64,000 bases of DNA from Tardiphaga sp. P9-11 (GCF_008329525.1 NZ_NPKQ01000002.1:1240001-1304000); one strand, 5' to 3'. Counted from the first letter of the stretch, positions 1-9,619 are shown. Program-made: numbers and translations. The notes: generated by a model not told the origin, from the letters alone.

Positions 1-936
1 CCGCGTGCCAACCGGGCCTATCTGCTGCCGCTGATCGTGTTTGTGATCTTCGCCCTGGTGCCGCTCTCGGCGCTGTGGGGATCGCAGAGCTTCATTCTCG
101 CGCTGGTCACGCGCATCATGATCCTGGCGCTCGCCGCCATGTCGCTCGATCTGCTGATCGGCTACGGCGCGATGATCTCGTTCGGCCATGCCGCCTATGT
201 CGGCCTTGGCGCCTACAGCGTTGCGATCCTCGCCAGCCACGGCATCACCGACGGCTTCATCCAGCTTGCGGTGGCGCTCGGTGTCTCGCTCATCTTCGCT
301 CTCTTCACAGGCGCGATCTCGCTGCGGACCAAGGGCGTCTATTTCATCATGATCACGCTGGCTTTCGGCCAGATGCTGTTCTTCCTCGGCACTTCGCTGG
401 CTGCCTATGGCGGCGACGACGGGCTAACGCTGGCATCGCGCAGCATGTTCTTCGGCTCGAAGTTCCTGAAGAACGATGTGGCGATGTATTACGTCGCCTT
501 CGGCGTGCTGCTCGGTGCTTATCTGCTGCTCCGCGCCATCGTCGCGTCACGCTTCGGTCGGGTGCTACGCGGCATTCGCGAGAATCCCGTACGTATGGAA
601 GCGATCGGCTTTGCGCCCTATCGCTATCAGCTCACCGCCTACGTCATTGCCGGCATGATCGCCGGCGTATCCGGGTTTCTGCTTGCCAACCAGACCGAAT
701 TCGTCAGCCCCGCCTATACGGCCTGGCAACGCTCCGGCGACCTGATCTTCGTACTCGTGCTCGGCGGACTCGGCTCGCTGCATGGCGCGATCATTGGCGC
801 CGCGGTGTTCAGCCTGCTCGCAGATATCCTGTCGCACTATACGGAGAACTGGGCGCTGATCTTCGGACCCATCCTCATTCTCGTCGTGCTCTACGCCCGC
901 GGCGGCATCACCGGACTGTTCGGGAGCAAGTCATGA
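1..936 (+). CDS. livM: Branched-chain-type ABC transporter permease LivM (5' end cut off)
   Basis: Membrane permease of a high-affinity branched-chain amino acid/aromatic acid type ABC importer. The frame is already open at base 1, so the true start lies left of the window; a GTG at 37 is only an internal codon choice. The visible 311 residues are mostly hydrophobic helices, with the family-typical segments LDLLIGYGAMISFGHAAYVG near the N-terminus and LGGLGSLHGAIIGA near the C-terminus. It overlaps livG by ATGA at 933-936. LivK and LivH partners would lie upstream, out of view. LivFGHMK systems in this group often import aromatic acids, and the catabolic genes that follow support that here; the actual substrate is inferred. 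Confidence 0.93.
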   Translation, partial: PRANRAYLLPLIVFVIFALVPLSALWGSQSFILALVTRIMILALAAMSLDLLIGYGAMISFGHAAYVGLGAYSVAILASHGITDGFIQLAVALGVSLIFALFTGAISLRTKGVYFIMITLAFGQMLFFLGTSLAAYGGDDGLTLASRSMFFGSKFLKNDVAMYYVAFGVLLGAYLLLRAIVASRFGRVLRGIRENPVRMEAIGFAPYRYQLTAYVIAGMIAGVSGFLLANQTEFVSPAYTAWQRSGDLIFVLVLGGLGSLHGAIIGAAVFSLLADILSHYTENWALIFGPILILVVLYARGGITGLFGSKS

Positions 937-1685
937 GCAGCGCTCCGCTTCAACTGCAGAACATCTGCAAGAATTACGGCGCGCTGCGCGTCACCGACGA
1001 CGTGTCGCTGAATATCGAGGCCGGCGAATTGCACGCCATCATCGGCCCTAACGGCGCCGGCAAGACCACGCTGATCCACCAGATCTCCGGACACGCACAA
1101 TCGGACTCCGGCCGCATTATCTTTGACGGCCAGGACGTCTCGCGCTTGCCAATGGCAGAGCGTGCGCGGATGGGTCTGGTGCGCTCTTTCCAGATCACCT
1201 CGATCCTGCCGCGCTTCTCCGCGCTGGAGAACGTCGCCATCGCCGTGCAGGCGCGCAGCGGATCGAGCTTCAGTTTCTTCGGCAATGCGTCGAAGGAGCC
1301 GGCACTGAACGACACCGCCATGGCCCTGCTGTCGCGCTTCGGCCTCGCCGCCCGCGCAAGCGTACCGGCCGGGCAGATGTCGCATGGCGAGAAACGCCAG
1401 CTTGAAATCGCCATTGCACTGGCGGCGAAGCCAAAGCTGCTGCTGCTCGACGAACCGCTCGCTGGCACCAGCCACGATGAATCGCAGCGGCTGATCAATA
1501 CGCTGCAGGAGCTGCGCAAGGAGCTTCCCATCGTGCTGATCGAGCACGATATGGACGCCGTCTTCGCACTGGCTGACCGCGTCTCGGTCCTCGTTTACGG
1601 CCGCATCATCGCCTCCGGTTCGCCGCAGAGCATTCGTGACAATGCGGAAGTCCGCGCTGCCTATCTCGGCGAGGAGGCCGCCTGA
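933..1685 (+). CDS. livG: ABC transporter ATP-binding protein LivG
   Basis: First ATPase subunit (250 aa) of the Liv-type importer, driving transport on the cytoplasmic face. Walker A GPNGAGKTT lies around residues 38-46, the signature region reads SHGEKRQLEIA (a variant of LSGGE), and Walker B is LLLLDEPLAG followed by an IEHDMD switch. The ATG at 933 is chosen because it overlaps the livM stop (ATGA) and because residues from there match the family N-terminus; the reading frame is open further upstream but only in the shadow of livM. The stop overlaps the livF start (TGATG), so livM-G-F are translationally coupled. Confidence 0.94.
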   Translation: MSSAPLQLQNICKNYGALRVTDDVSLNIEAGELHAIIGPNGAGKTTLIHQISGHAQSDSGRIIFDGQDVSRLPMAERARMGLVRSFQITSILPRFSALENVAIAVQARSGSSFSFFGNASKEPALNDTAMALLSRFGLAARASVPAGQMSHGEKRQLEIAIALAAKPKLLLLDEPLAGTSHDESQRLINTLQELRKELPIVLIEHDMDAVFALADRVSVLVYGRIIASGSPQSIRDNAEVRAAYLGEEAA

Positions 1686-2383
1686 TGCTCTCAGTCTCAA
1701 ATCTTCAGGCTGCTTACGGTGCAGCCAAGGTGCTGTTCGATATCTCGCTGAATATCGGTGCCGGCGAAGTCGTTACCCTGCTCGGCCGCAACGGCATGGG
1801 CAAGACCACGACCATCAACGCCATCATGGGCATGATTCATCCCACTGGCGGCACCGTCACCTTCGACGACAAGCCGATGACCGGTTTGCCGTCCTATCGC
1901 ATCGCCCAGGCTGGCATCGGTCTCGTGCCGGAAGGTCGCCAGATCTTCCCGACGCTCACCGTGGAAGAAAACCTGGTCGCCACCGCCGCCGTGCGGCATC
2001 CGCCGGCGCGCTGGACGCTCGATAAGATCTACGAGTTGTTTCCGCGCCTCAAGGAACGCCGCAGCAATCTCGGCACGCAGTTGTCGGGCGGCGAGCAGCA
2101 AATGCTGGCGGTCGGCCGTGCGCTGATGACCAATCCGAAGCTGCTCATTCTCGATGAAGCCACCGAAGGCCTCGCGCCGCTCATCCGCCTCGAAATCTGG
2201 AATTGCCTGAAGAAGCTCAAGGCCGAGCATCAGTCGATTCTGGTGATCGACAAGAACGTCGATGCACTCGCCGGCTTCGCCGATCGCCATGTGGTGATCG
2301 AAAAGGGGCGCGTGGTGTGGACCGGCACATCGGAACAACTGAAGAGCGACTCCACCGTGAAGGACCGTTTTCTCCACGTTTGA
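1685..2383 (+). CDS. livF: ABC transporter ATP-binding protein LivF
   Basis: Second ATPase subunit (232 aa) of the Liv-type importer. Walker A GRNGMGKTT is near residues 34-42, signature LSGGEQQMLAVGRAL, Walker B LLILDEATEGLAP, and the switch region reads VIDKNVDAL where many ABC ATPases have a histidine; the Lys/Asn form is common in LivF. It overlaps livG by TGATG. The next gene, a cupin, starts 60 bp later on the same strand with its own strong ribosome binding site and is probably co-transcribed, linking this transporter to aromatic catabolism rather than plain amino acid uptake. Confidence 0.94.
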   Translation: MLSVSNLQAAYGAAKVLFDISLNIGAGEVVTLLGRNGMGKTTTINAIMGMIHPTGGTVTFDDKPMTGLPSYRIAQAGIGLVPEGRQIFPTLTVEENLVATAAVRHPPARWTLDKIYELFPRLKERRSNLGTQLSGGEQQMLAVGRALMTNPKLLILDEATEGLAPLIRLEIWNCLKKLKAEHQSILVIDKNVDALAGFADRHVVIEKGRVVWTGTSEQLKSDSTVKDRFLHV

Positions 2384-2443
2384 TCAACTGTTTTCGAGTA
2401 CCACCCGACGCGTCGTAATGCGTGACCCAAGGAAGGACCAACC

Positions 2444-2899
2444 ATGAAAACCGAGATCGCCGGCATCACCCGCGCCAATGAGGGCATGCAGGGCATCACC
2501 TGGAACATTCTCGGCCAGACCTATGTGCCGAAGAACTGCAGCGAGGACTCGTTCTCGTGGCACGCCACGTTCCCGCCCGGCACCTTCGTGCCGCCGCACA
2601 TCCATCCCGACCAAGACGAATATCTCTACATCCTCGAAGGCAAACTCGACTTCTTCCTCGGCGGCTCCGAGACCTCGGCTACGCCGGGCGATCTGGTGCG
2701 CCTGCAGCGCGGCATTCCGCACGGCATCTTCAACAAGTCCGATCAGAACGCGAAGGTGCTGTTCTGGGTTTCGCCGAGCCGCCGGCTCTACGATCTGTTC
2801 TGGGCGATCCACAACATGAAAGAGCAGAAGCCCGAGGACGTTGTGGCGCTTGCTGCCGAATACAACATCCACTTCCTGCCGCCGCCTCCCGGCGCGTAA
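2444..2899 (+). CDS. Small cupin-domain protein (copy 1)
   Basis: Single-domain cupin of 151 residues. The expected metal-binding set is present: His52, His54 and Glu59 in the first cupin motif (HIHPDQDE) and His93 in the second (GIPHG). It is clearly paralogous to the cupin at 9856-10305: both begin with a shared TWNILGQ segment, place the four ligands at identical residue numbers, and share GIPHG and LFWVSP blocks. The RBS AAGGAAGGA is close to the ATG. Function unknown; small cupins in such clusters can be dioxygenases, isomerases or carrier/folding factors. Placement after livF and before a convergent hydroxylase operon ties it to the aromatic locus. A bidirectional terminator follows. 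Confidence 0.85.
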   Translation: MKTEIAGITRANEGMQGITWNILGQTYVPKNCSEDSFSWHATFPPGTFVPPHIHPDQDEYLYILEGKLDFFLGGSETSATPGDLVRLQRGIPHGIFNKSDQNAKVLFWVSPSRRLYDLFWAIHNMKEQKPEDVVALAAEYNIHFLPPPPGA

Positions 2900-2931
2900 G
2901 GCGCGGCGCTAATAGCTACAGGCATCGACGC

Positions 2932-2960
2932 AAAATGGCCGGGCTTTGCCCGGCCATTTT
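2932..2960. terminator. Bidirectional intrinsic terminator between convergent genes
   Basis: Perfect 13-bp inverted repeat (AAAATGGCCGGGC with GCCCGGCCATTTT), 3-nt loop, A-run on one side and T-run on the other. It separates the plus-strand livMGF-cupin unit from the minus-strand hydroxylase operon and should stop transcription from both sides. Confidence 0.85.
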
Positions 2961-2993
2961 CGTATCAGCTTGATCGCGCATGCAGCGGTTGGA

Positions 2994-4244
2994 TCAGCCG
3001 TTCACCACGGCCAGCCCGGGCTGCGCAGCAAAGCCGGCCTTGTGCGCATAGCCCTTCACGATGGCTTCACGCTGCGCGTAGCTCAGCACGTTCTCGACAT
3101 TGTCAAAACCATCTGGGGCGATCTGCTCGACCGCATCGATGACGCCTTCCGGACCACCGCGGCGGTTGGAGCGCACGATCTCCGCGGTCATCGGCAGGCG
3201 CTTGCGCTCATAAGCCATCAGCGCCTGGCGCGGATGTTCGGCATGAGCCAGCGAGTCGGCTAGCGCGCGCGCATCGAGGATCGCCTGCGATGCGCCGTTG
3301 GAGCCGACCGGATACATCGGATGCGCGGCGTCGCCGAGCAGCGTGACGCGGCCGCCCGACCAGTATGGCAGCGGATCGCGGTCGCAGCAGGGATATTCCC
3401 AGAACTCAGGCGTCGCCGTGATCAGCGCGGGCACGTCGATATGCGGCACATTGAAACGCGCCACATGCGGCATCAGTTCTTCGCGCTTGCCGGCGCGAGA
3501 CCAGTCTTCGCGGCGCGGCGGCAGCGTGCCGCCCTCGCCGGTTTTCACCAACACGGCCCAATTGGTCAGCCGGTTGCCGGCCGTCTCGCCTTCAGCGATC
3601 GGATAGACCACGACCTTGGCATGGAGGCCACCGGCGACGATCATCGAATTTCCGGTCAGGAACGCCGGCCAGTCGCGCGCACCGCGCCACAGCATCAGGC
3701 CGTTCCAAACCGGATGCCCCTCGTTCGGGAACAACGTGCTGCGCACCTTGGAGTGGATTCCGTCGGCTCCGATCAGGATATCGCCGCGCGCAGTCTCGAC
3801 ATGATTGTTGTTGCGATCGAAGAAATAAGCCGTGACGCCGCCTTCGTCCTGCGTGAAGTGGCCGAGCCGGCGACCGGTGTGGATCACCTCGGCGCCAAGG
3901 CGCTCTTCGACCGCGCGATGGATCGTGGTTTGCAGCCGCCCGCGATGGATCGAGAATTGCGGCACGTCGTGGCCCGCGCCGAAGCCGCGCTTCTCACGCC
4001 AGACTTCCTGGCCGTGGCGGTTGAGATAGTGCAATTCATCGGTACGGATCGCGACCGCATCGAGCCTGTCGAGCAGACCGAGGCTGGCGAGTTCGCGGAT
4101 CGCGTGCGGCAGCGTGTTGATGCCGACGCCGAGTTCGCGGATCGAGTCAGCCTGTTCGTAGAGTTCGCAATTGATGCCGCGTGCCCGCAACATCAAGGCG
4201 GTGGTCAGACCGCCAACGCCGCCACCTACGATGATCGCTTTCAT
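2994..4244 (-). CDS. FAD-dependent aromatic hydroxylase (salicylate/3-hydroxybenzoate hydroxylase type)
   Basis: Group A flavoprotein monooxygenase of 416 residues. The N-terminal FAD-binding motif GGGVGGLTTAL follows directly after MKAIIV; the middle has the NAD(P)H/FAD contact DILIGADGIHSKVR, and the C-terminal half has the ribose-binding VTLLGDAAHP. Such enzymes insert one oxygen atom into phenolic or amino-aromatic rings with NAD(P)H. It lies 58 bp downstream of the fused monooxygenase/reductase on the same strand, so both are probably one operon under the operator at 6688-6701. It could hydroxylate the free acid before or the product after CoA activation. The exact substrate cannot be read from the sequence. 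Confidence 0.85.
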   Translation of the reverse strand: MKAIIVGGGVGGLTTALMLRARGINCELYEQADSIRELGVGINTLPHAIRELASLGLLDRLDAVAIRTDELHYLNRHGQEVWREKRGFGAGHDVPQFSIHRGRLQTTIHRAVEERLGAEVIHTGRRLGHFTQDEGGVTAYFFDRNNNHVETARGDILIGADGIHSKVRSTLFPNEGHPVWNGLMLWRGARDWPAFLTGNSMIVAGGLHAKVVVYPIAEGETAGNRLTNWAVLVKTGEGGTLPPRREDWSRAGKREELMPHVARFNVPHIDVPALITATPEFWEYPCCDRDPLPYWSGGRVTLLGDAAHPMYPVGSNGASQAILDARALADSLAHAEHPRQALMAYERKRLPMTAEIVRSNRRGGPEGVIDAVEQIAPDGFDNVENVLSYAQREAIVKGYAHKAGFAAQPGLAVVNG

Positions 4245-4302
4245 CAGCTCAACTCCAAATTACGCAACGCCCAGAATTTAGCCGCTAAACTCGCATGCCC
4301 GG

Positions 4303-6654
4303 TCATTCAGCTGCAAGTGGCTTTGCCGCCTCCGCCCGCATCTCGGCGCGGGTCTTCGGCTTAGCCTTAATTTTCAGGTCTTCGAAATCCTGCTTGTCCC
4401 TGACGCTGTTGCGGAAAATCTGGTCCTTGCCGGGCATATATTGCGGCGGGCAATAGGCGTCCTTTGCACCGTACCAAGCGGCCGCCTTGATGGTGAAGGA
4501 CGGGTCGGTCAGGTGCGGACGGCCAAGCGCGACGAGGTCCGCACGGCCGGCGGCCAGGATCGTGTTGACCTGATCGGCGGACGTGATGTTGCCGACGCAC
4601 ATGGTGGCGACGCGGGCCTCGTTGCGGACCTGATCCGAGAACGGCGTCTGGAACATGCGGCCATAGATCGGACGCGACTCCTTCACCGTCTGCCCCGTCG
4701 AAATATCGGCAAGATCGACGCCGGCTTCGGCGAAGGCGCGCGCGATTTCCACGGCATCGTCGCCGGTGTTGCCGCCTTCGGCCCAATCGGTCGCCGAGAT
4801 ACGCACCGACATCGGCTTGTGCACGGGCCATGCCGCGCGCATCGCGGTGAACACTTCGAGCGGGAAGCGCAGACGGTTCTCGAGCGAGCCACCATATTCA
4901 TCGGTGCGTTTGTTGGTCAGCGGCGACAGGAAGCTCGCCAGTAGATAGCCGTGCGCGGTGTGCATCTCGAGCATGTCGAAGCCGCAGCGATCGCCGCGGA
5001 TCGTCGCTGCCACGAACTCGGCCTTAACGCGATCCATGGCCGTACGGTGGATTTCCGCGGGCACCTGGCTGTCCGGATAATAGGGCAGCGGCGACGCCGA
5101 TACGATGTCCCAAGCGCCGTCGGCGAGCGGGCGGTCCATGCCGTCCCACATCAGCCTGGTCGCCCCCTTGCGGCCGGCATGGCCGAGCTGCAGACAGATC
5201 TTGGCGGCCGACGTGTTGTGCACGAAGTCGACAATGCGCTTCCACTGCGCTTCCTGCTCGTCGGTCCAGAGACCGGCGCAGCCGGGCGTGATGCGTGCGT
5301 CACGGCCGACGCAGACCATTTCGGTGAAGATGAGACCGGCACCACCAATGGCACGCGAGCCGTAATGCACCAGATGGAAATCGTTCGGCACGCCCTCTTC
5401 CGCCGAATACATGCACATCGGCGAGACGACCGCGCGGTTCGCCAGCACCATATCCCGCATCTTGAACGGCTGGAACATCGGCACCTCGGGCTTCGCGAGA
5501 TCGACGTCGAAGCCCTGCGCCTTCACCTTCTGCGCAAATGACTTGTCGACTTCCTTGACGAAGTCAGGCGCGCGCAAGGTCAGGTTATCGTAGGTGATCG
5601 CCTTGGCACGGGTCATCACACCAAATGCGAATTGCACCGGGTCGAAATCCCAAAAACGATCGACGTGCTCGAACCAGACCAGCGAGACGTCGGCGGAGTG
5701 CTGGATCTTCTCGGTCTCCTCGCGGCGACCATGTTCGTATTCATACAGCCCAGCTTCAACAGTGGGCGCCTTCGCCATTGCGTCATGCAATGCGATGGCA
5801 TCTTCCATGGCGAGCTTAGTGCCGGAGCCGATGGAGAAATGTGCCGTCGCCTTGGCGTCGCCGAGCAACACCATGTTGTCTTTGACCCAGCGCTTGTTGC
5901 GGATCATCGGGAAGTTGCGCCACATCGAACGGTTGATCAGTAGCTTGTGGTCGCCGAGGAAGCCCTTGAAGATATCGTGCATGCGATCAGCCGATTCCTG
6001 CTCGCCGAGGCCTTCGAGGCCGGCGCGCTTGAAGGTCTCCGGATCAGTCTCGAAGATCCAGGTCGAGCGGCCAGCCTCATACTGATAGGCGTGCGCAATA
6101 AACGGCCCCCACTCGGTTTCCTGGAACAGGAAGGTGAAAGCATCGAGCGGCTTGGTTGAGCCCATCCACGTGAACTTGTTTGAGCGCAGATCCACTTCCG
6201 GCGAGAAGTGCTCGATATATTTGTTGCGGAAGTGGCTGTTGATGCCATCGGCCAGCACGATCAGATCCGCATCGGCAAAACGCGCTTCGTCGGTGATATC
6301 GACTTCGAACAGCAGATGGACGCCGAGTTCGCGGGCCCGGTCCTGCAGGATCATCAACAGCGTGCGGCGCGAACAGCCGCAGAAGCCGTTGCCGCCGACG
6401 CGATGGACAGTGCCGCGGAAGTGCACGGCGATGTCATCCCAGTAGGCGAATTCCTGGGTGATGCGCTGATAGCTCGGAAGATCGTATTTCTCGAAGTTAT
6501 CGAGGGTAGCGTCGGAGAACACCACACCGAAGCCGAAGGTGTCATCGGGACGGTTACGCTCATAGACCGTGATCTCTGCCTGCGGCCGCTGCTTCTTCAG
6601 CAGGATCGCAGAATAGAGGCCCGCCGGCCCGCCACCGATAATCGCGATCTTCAT
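4303..6654 (-). CDS. Fused aryl-CoA monooxygenase / Old Yellow Enzyme reductase (2-aminobenzoyl-CoA monooxygenase/reductase type)
   Basis: Two-domain flavoenzyme of 783 residues. The first ~400 residues are a salicylyl-CoA-5-hydroxylase-like FAD monooxygenase ([13 protein letters not shown] at the N-terminus, [32 protein letters not shown]). The second half is an NADH:flavin oxidoreductase/OYE barrel ([48 protein letters not shown]). This fusion is known from 2-aminobenzoyl-CoA monooxygenase/reductase of Azoarcus evansii, which hydroxylates and then reduces the ring, giving an alicyclic CoA ester that is broken down like a fatty acid. The ATG at 6654 is used because GGAGG precedes it and residues from MKIAIIGGG start the FAD fold; a longer frame upstream has no RBS. 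Operator at 6688-6701 lies in its promoter region. Confidence 0.9.
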   Translation of the reverse strand: MKIAIIGGGPAGLYSAILLKKQRPQAEITVYERNRPDDTFGFGVVFSDATLDNFEKYDLPSYQRITQEFAYWDDIAVHFRGTVHRVGGNGFCGCSRRTLLMILQDRARELGVHLLFEVDITDEARFADADLIVLADGINSHFRNKYIEHFSPEVDLRSNKFTWMGSTKPLDAFTFLFQETEWGPFIAHAYQYEAGRSTWIFETDPETFKRAGLEGLGEQESADRMHDIFKGFLGDHKLLINRSMWRNFPMIRNKRWVKDNMVLLGDAKATAHFSIGSGTKLAMEDAIALHDAMAKAPTVEAGLYEYEHGRREETEKIQHSADVSLVWFEHVDRFWDFDPVQFAFGVMTRAKAITYDNLTLRAPDFVKEVDKSFAQKVKAQGFDVDLAKPEVPMFQPFKMRDMVLANRAVVSPMCMYSAEEGVPNDFHLVHYGSRAIGGAGLIFTEMVCVGRDARITPGCAGLWTDEQEAQWKRIVDFVHNTSAAKICLQLGHAGRKGATRLMWDGMDRPLADGAWDIVSASPLPYYPDSQVPAEIHRTAMDRVKAEFVAATIRGDRCGFDMLEMHTAHGYLLASFLSPLTNKRTDEYGGSLENRLRFPLEVFTAMRAAWPVHKPMSVRISATDWAEGGNTGDDAVEIARAFAEAGVDLADISTGQTVKESRPIYGRMFQTPFSDQVRNEARVATMCVGNITSADQVNTILAAGRADLVALGRPHLTDPSFTIKAAAWYGAKDAYCPPQYMPGKDQIFRNSVRDKQDFEDLKIKAKPKTRAEMRAEAAKPLAAE

Positions 6655-6687
6655 GACAGCCTCCGCAGTCGTGCCTGAATGGAGATA

Positions 6688-6701
6688 TTTTAAACCTAAA
6701 A
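6688..6701 (-). promoter_or_regulatory. Operator site A (shared aromatic-locus palindrome)
   Basis: On the minus strand it reads TTTTAGGTTTAAAA, an inverted repeat TTTTA/TAAAA with a 4-nt spacer, 34-47 bp upstream of the fused monooxygenase/reductase start. It matches four other sites in the locus (8509, 13170, 13305, 21633). Such AT runs stand out in this GC-rich DNA. MarR- or TetR-type dimer binding is inferred. Confidence 0.65.
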
Positions 6702-6807
6702 CAATTCCTGGCAAGCCCGACAAACCGGCAATTCGCCGGCTTTGATGCACATCAAATTATCACCATGCCCGGCCCGCTCGCGCTCCGGTCCGGCAGATAG
6801 AAGGGCC

Positions 6808-7659
6808 TCAGTTGCCCTCGAACTTCGGCTTCTGCTTGTTCGCAAAGGCATGGAACGCCCGCGCGAAATCCTCGGTGGTCATGCACAGGGCCTGGGCCAC
6901 GGCCTCGGCCTCGATGGCTTCTTCGATCGACATTGCCCATTCCATCGACAGCATCCGCTTGGTCATGGTGTTGGCATAGGTCGGGCCTTCGGAAATCTGT
7001 TTCGCCAGTGTCTGTGACTGGCTCAGCACCTCCGCAGGCGCAACGATGCGGCTGAAGAAGCCCCAGCGCTCGCCTTCCTCGGCGCTCATGAAGCGACCGG
7101 TATAGAGCAGCTCCGACGCACGGGACTGGCCGATGATGCGCGGCAGGATCGCACAGGCGCCCATATCGCAGCCGGCCAGGCCCACCTTGTTGAACAGGAA
7201 GCCGACCTTGGTGCCGGTCGCAGCCAGACGCATATCGGAGGCCATCGCCATGATTGCGCCAGCGCCAGCACAGATGCCCTCCACCGCGGCGATGATCGGC
7301 TGCGGGCAGGCTCGCATCGCCTTGACCAGATCGCCGGTCATGCGTGTGAAGGCGGTAAGATCCTTGGTGTTCATCTCAATCAGCGGACCGATGATCTCGA
7401 ACACATCGCCGCCCGACGAGAAATTTCCGCCGGCGCCGGTGACGACAACGACCTTGACGTCGTCATCCATCGCGCAAGCACGGAAGAAATCGGTCAGTTC
7501 GCGGTAGCTCTGGAAGGTCAGCGGATTTTTGCGCTCAGGCCGGTTCAGCGTCACCGTCGCGATACCATCGGCCACCGCCAGCAGGAAATGCTCGGGCTTG
7601 AACTCGGCCAGCGGCAGCGTAACGGGATTGGCGACCTTGTTCTTGACCATGACAGACAT
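6808..7659 (-). CDS. Enoyl-CoA hydratase/isomerase (crotonase) family protein
   Basis: Crotonase-fold protein of 283 residues acting on a CoA thioester. The oxyanion-hole segments are visible: [11 protein letters not shown] around residues 76-85 and [16 protein letters not shown] around 127-142. By manual alignment the two glutamates of classical enoyl-CoA hydratase are replaced (Ile136 and Lys158), while an Asp at 165 (GCDMGA) is kept, so hydration may not be its reaction; isomerase, ring hydrolase or another crotonase chemistry is possible. The ATG at 7659 has CAGGGAG upstream. It lies 44 bp downstream of the SDR gene and is likely co-transcribed with it, supplying a beta-oxidation-like step after ring reduction. 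Confidence 0.88.
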   Translation of the reverse strand: MSVMVKNKVANPVTLPLAEFKPEHFLLAVADGIATVTLNRPERKNPLTFQSYRELTDFFRACAMDDDVKVVVVTGAGGNFSSGGDVFEIIGPLIEMNTKDLTAFTRMTGDLVKAMRACPQPIIAAVEGICAGAGAIMAMASDMRLAATGTKVGFLFNKVGLAGCDMGACAILPRIIGQSRASELLYTGRFMSAEEGERWGFFSRIVAPAEVLSQSQTLAKQISEGPTYANTMTKRMLSMEWAMSIEEAIEAEAVAQALCMTTEDFARAFHAFANKQKPKFEGN

Positions 7660-7703
7660 ATTGGCTCCCTGAAGACAGTTCGGTTCTTGTTGTTACGGTT
7701 CGA

Positions 7704-8465
7704 TCAAACTTCGCCGCCGGCGACCGCGATGCTCTGTCCGGTGACGGAACTGGCGCCAGTGCCGCACAGCCACAACACGGCATCGGCGACTTCGCCGGGC
7801 GTCACCAGACGTCCCTGCGGATTGTGCTTCGCCAATTCGGCAACAGCTTGTTCGCGTGTGCGACCGGTCTTGCTCATGATATTGTCGATGCTGCCTTCGA
7901 GTAGATCGGTTTCGGTGAAGCCCGGGCAGACCGCATTCACGGTGACACCGCTCTTTGCGACTTCCAGCGCCACCGAGCGTACCAGACCGATAACGGCGTG
8001 CTTCGCTGCACTATAGGCGCTGACATAGCCGTAACCCTTGAGGCCAGCCGTCGACGCCACCGCGACGATGCGGCCACTCTTGCGCTTGACCATCTCCGGC
8101 AACACAGCCTGCGCCGCATAGACGACGCCCATGAAATTGACGTCCATCATACGCTGAAACAGGGCAGTATCGGACTTCACGAACGGCGCAGATTCTGCAG
8201 CACCTGCGTTGGCGACCAGAATATCGATCGGCTGACGTTTCGCCGCATCCGCAATCGCGGCATTCAGCGCGGCCTGATCGGACACATCAGCGGCGACGGC
8301 ATGATGCGCGTCACCAGCAGCGACGACCTCGCTCAGCACCGCGAGATTGCGGCCTATGATAGTGACGGTCGCGCCGGCCTGTACCAGCGATGCCGCGATG
8401 GCGCGGCCAATGCCGCGACCGCCGCCGGTCACCAGAGCGTGGGAGGAGCGAGACAATCCGGACAT
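7704..8465 (-). CDS. Short-chain dehydrogenase/reductase (SDR), probable 3-hydroxyacyl-CoA or alcohol dehydrogenase
   Basis: Classical SDR of 253 residues. The Rossmann motif TGGGRGIG is at 13-20, the NAG motif (VANAGAAES) near 85-93, and the catalytic Ser138-Tyr151-Lys155 set (STAG, YSAAK) is intact, so it should be an active NAD(P)-dependent oxidoreductase. The C-terminus ends in the typical GQSIAVAGGEV. It is first in a two-gene unit with the crotonase and has operator site B 44-57 bp upstream of its start. In the inferred pathway it would oxidise or reduce a hydroxyl/keto group on the reduced ring CoA ester; another 3-hydroxyacyl-CoA dehydrogenase is encoded at 18121. Confidence 0.88.
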   Translation of the reverse strand: MSGLSRSSHALVTGGGRGIGRAIAASLVQAGATVTIIGRNLAVLSEVVAAGDAHHAVAADVSDQAALNAAIADAAKRQPIDILVANAGAAESAPFVKSDTALFQRMMDVNFMGVVYAAQAVLPEMVKRKSGRIVAVASTAGLKGYGYVSAYSAAKHAVIGLVRSVALEVAKSGVTVNAVCPGFTETDLLEGSIDNIMSKTGRTREQAVAELAKHNPQGRLVTPGEVADAVLWLCGTGASSVTGQSIAVAGGEV

Positions 8466-8508
8466 GTGTCACCTTCCGCAGGCTCCCCATGAGCCGCTCC
8501 GGAGATTA

Positions 8509-8522
8509 TTTTAAACTTCAAG
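8509..8522 (-). promoter_or_regulatory. Operator site B (shared aromatic-locus palindrome)
   Basis: Minus-strand sequence CTTGAAGTTTAAAA, same pattern and almost the same distance to the start codon (44-57 bp upstream of the SDR gene) as site A. Confidence 0.6.
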
Positions 8523-8557
8523 CTTTTGCAAGAAAGCGGCCTGCGCACAGGCTGCCG

Positions 8558-9586
8558 CTAGCGGGTCCGGCGGAGCGTATCCGACGGACTCTCGCCATAG
8601 CGGGCGCGGTAGACGCTGGCCATCCGGCTCGGATGGGTGAAGCCGAGATCGAAGGCCATATCGATGACGCGCTCGCCCGGCATGGCCCGCAGCAACCGTG
8701 CATTCAAATGCGTCAGGCGGATATCCAGCAAAGCGTCGGAAATCGACATGCCGAAATGCTTCTGGAAGCCAAGCTGCAGCGACCGTATCCCGATGCCAGC
8801 CGCCCGCGCGAGCCGGTCGAGATCGAGCGGCTCGGTAGCGTGCGCTTCGAGATAATCCTGTGCCTTTCTCAGCACCGCTGGCAGCGGACCAAGGCGTGCA
8901 AGACTGCGGTCGATGGTGTCAGTGAGGCTGTGACGCTGGCCTGTGAGAAGAAGCCCGATAACGGAGTCACGCAGTGTCGCCGCCATGATCGGCGAAATCT
9001 GCCGCCCAGGTGCACGGTGTTCTGCGAGATCAACCAGATATTCGATCTGGGAGCGTATCGCGAGGCCGAACGGCGTATTGAGATCGACCTGCGGATCGAA
9101 CTCAATGACCGTTCCGGATTTCTCCGCCAGCGCCGAAGCGCGCTCTTCCACCAACCGCCGTTCGACCAGCAGGATCAGCTTGGCACAATCGTCCTGCCAA
9201 ATCATCTTTGTCGGCATGGTCGGCGACAGCAAGGAGGCGACACGCCCTGCCGACGCCTCGATCGTCCGGCCACCCGTGGTGACCCGGGCGCCGCCGTGCA
9301 TCGGAATTTGAAGCAGGAAAAAGCGATCAAGGCAGCCAGGGTCGATCGCCACCGAGCCCCCATAGGAGACGTAGTTCACCGAGAAACCATCGAACGCCGC
9401 ACAATTATGGAGCGCGTGAAAATCCGGCCAGGAACGTTGCAAGGGGTCCAGCGCATGCGGACAGAAGATGCGCCCGATCGAGTCGGCGGCCTCGTCGATA
9501 TCCCTGGTGAAAACGCGGGAGAAAGCCGCAAGCCTTGCGGCCCGGGCCGGCTGGGCATTCCCTGATACGGCTGCGTCCAAAACCAT
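8558..9586 (-). CDS. AraC-family transcriptional regulator
   Basis: 342-residue regulator with an N-terminal AraC-binding-like sensor domain (about residues 1-220) and a C-terminal double helix-turn-helix (about 235-340: LDRLARAAGIGIRSLQLGFQ, then VIDMAFDLGFTHPSRMASVY and the end RYGESPSDTLRR). It would be an activator responding to an aromatic acid or its CoA ester. It is the only transcription factor in the locus. AraC proteins usually bind direct repeats rather than short palindromes, so it is not the obvious reader of the shared operator. It faces away from the cupin/FMO unit across a 269-bp intergenic region, whose position 9606-9619 carries a weak copy of that operator. Confidence 0.9.
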   Translation of the reverse strand: MVLDAAVSGNAQPARAARLAAFSRVFTRDIDEAADSIGRIFCPHALDPLQRSWPDFHALHNCAAFDGFSVNYVSYGGSVAIDPGCLDRFFLLQIPMHGGARVTTGGRTIEASAGRVASLLSPTMPTKMIWQDDCAKLILLVERRLVEERASALAEKSGTVIEFDPQVDLNTPFGLAIRSQIEYLVDLAEHRAPGRQISPIMAATLRDSVIGLLLTGQRHSLTDTIDRSLARLGPLPAVLRKAQDYLEAHATEPLDLDRLARAAGIGIRSLQLGFQKHFGMSISDALLDIRLTHLNARLLRAMPGERVIDMAFDLGFTHPSRMASVYRARYGESPSDTLRRTR

Positions 9587-9605
9587 GGTCCGATCGCCTG
9601 CGTTA

Positions 9606-9619
9606 TTTGAAGCCTAGAC
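9606..9619. promoter_or_regulatory. Weak operator-like site F in araC-cupin intergenic region
   Basis: TTTGAAGCCTAGAC keeps the left half and centre of the shared palindrome but degenerates in the right half. It lies 20 bp upstream of the araC start, where binding would block transcription of araC. The rest of this 269-bp intergenic stretch shows no gene. Confidence 0.3.

Noticed and set aside
891-1700. Long minus-strand frame opposite livG
   Set aside because: It is antisense to a gene with full ABC ATPase motifs; composition and lack of any domain mark it as a shadow.
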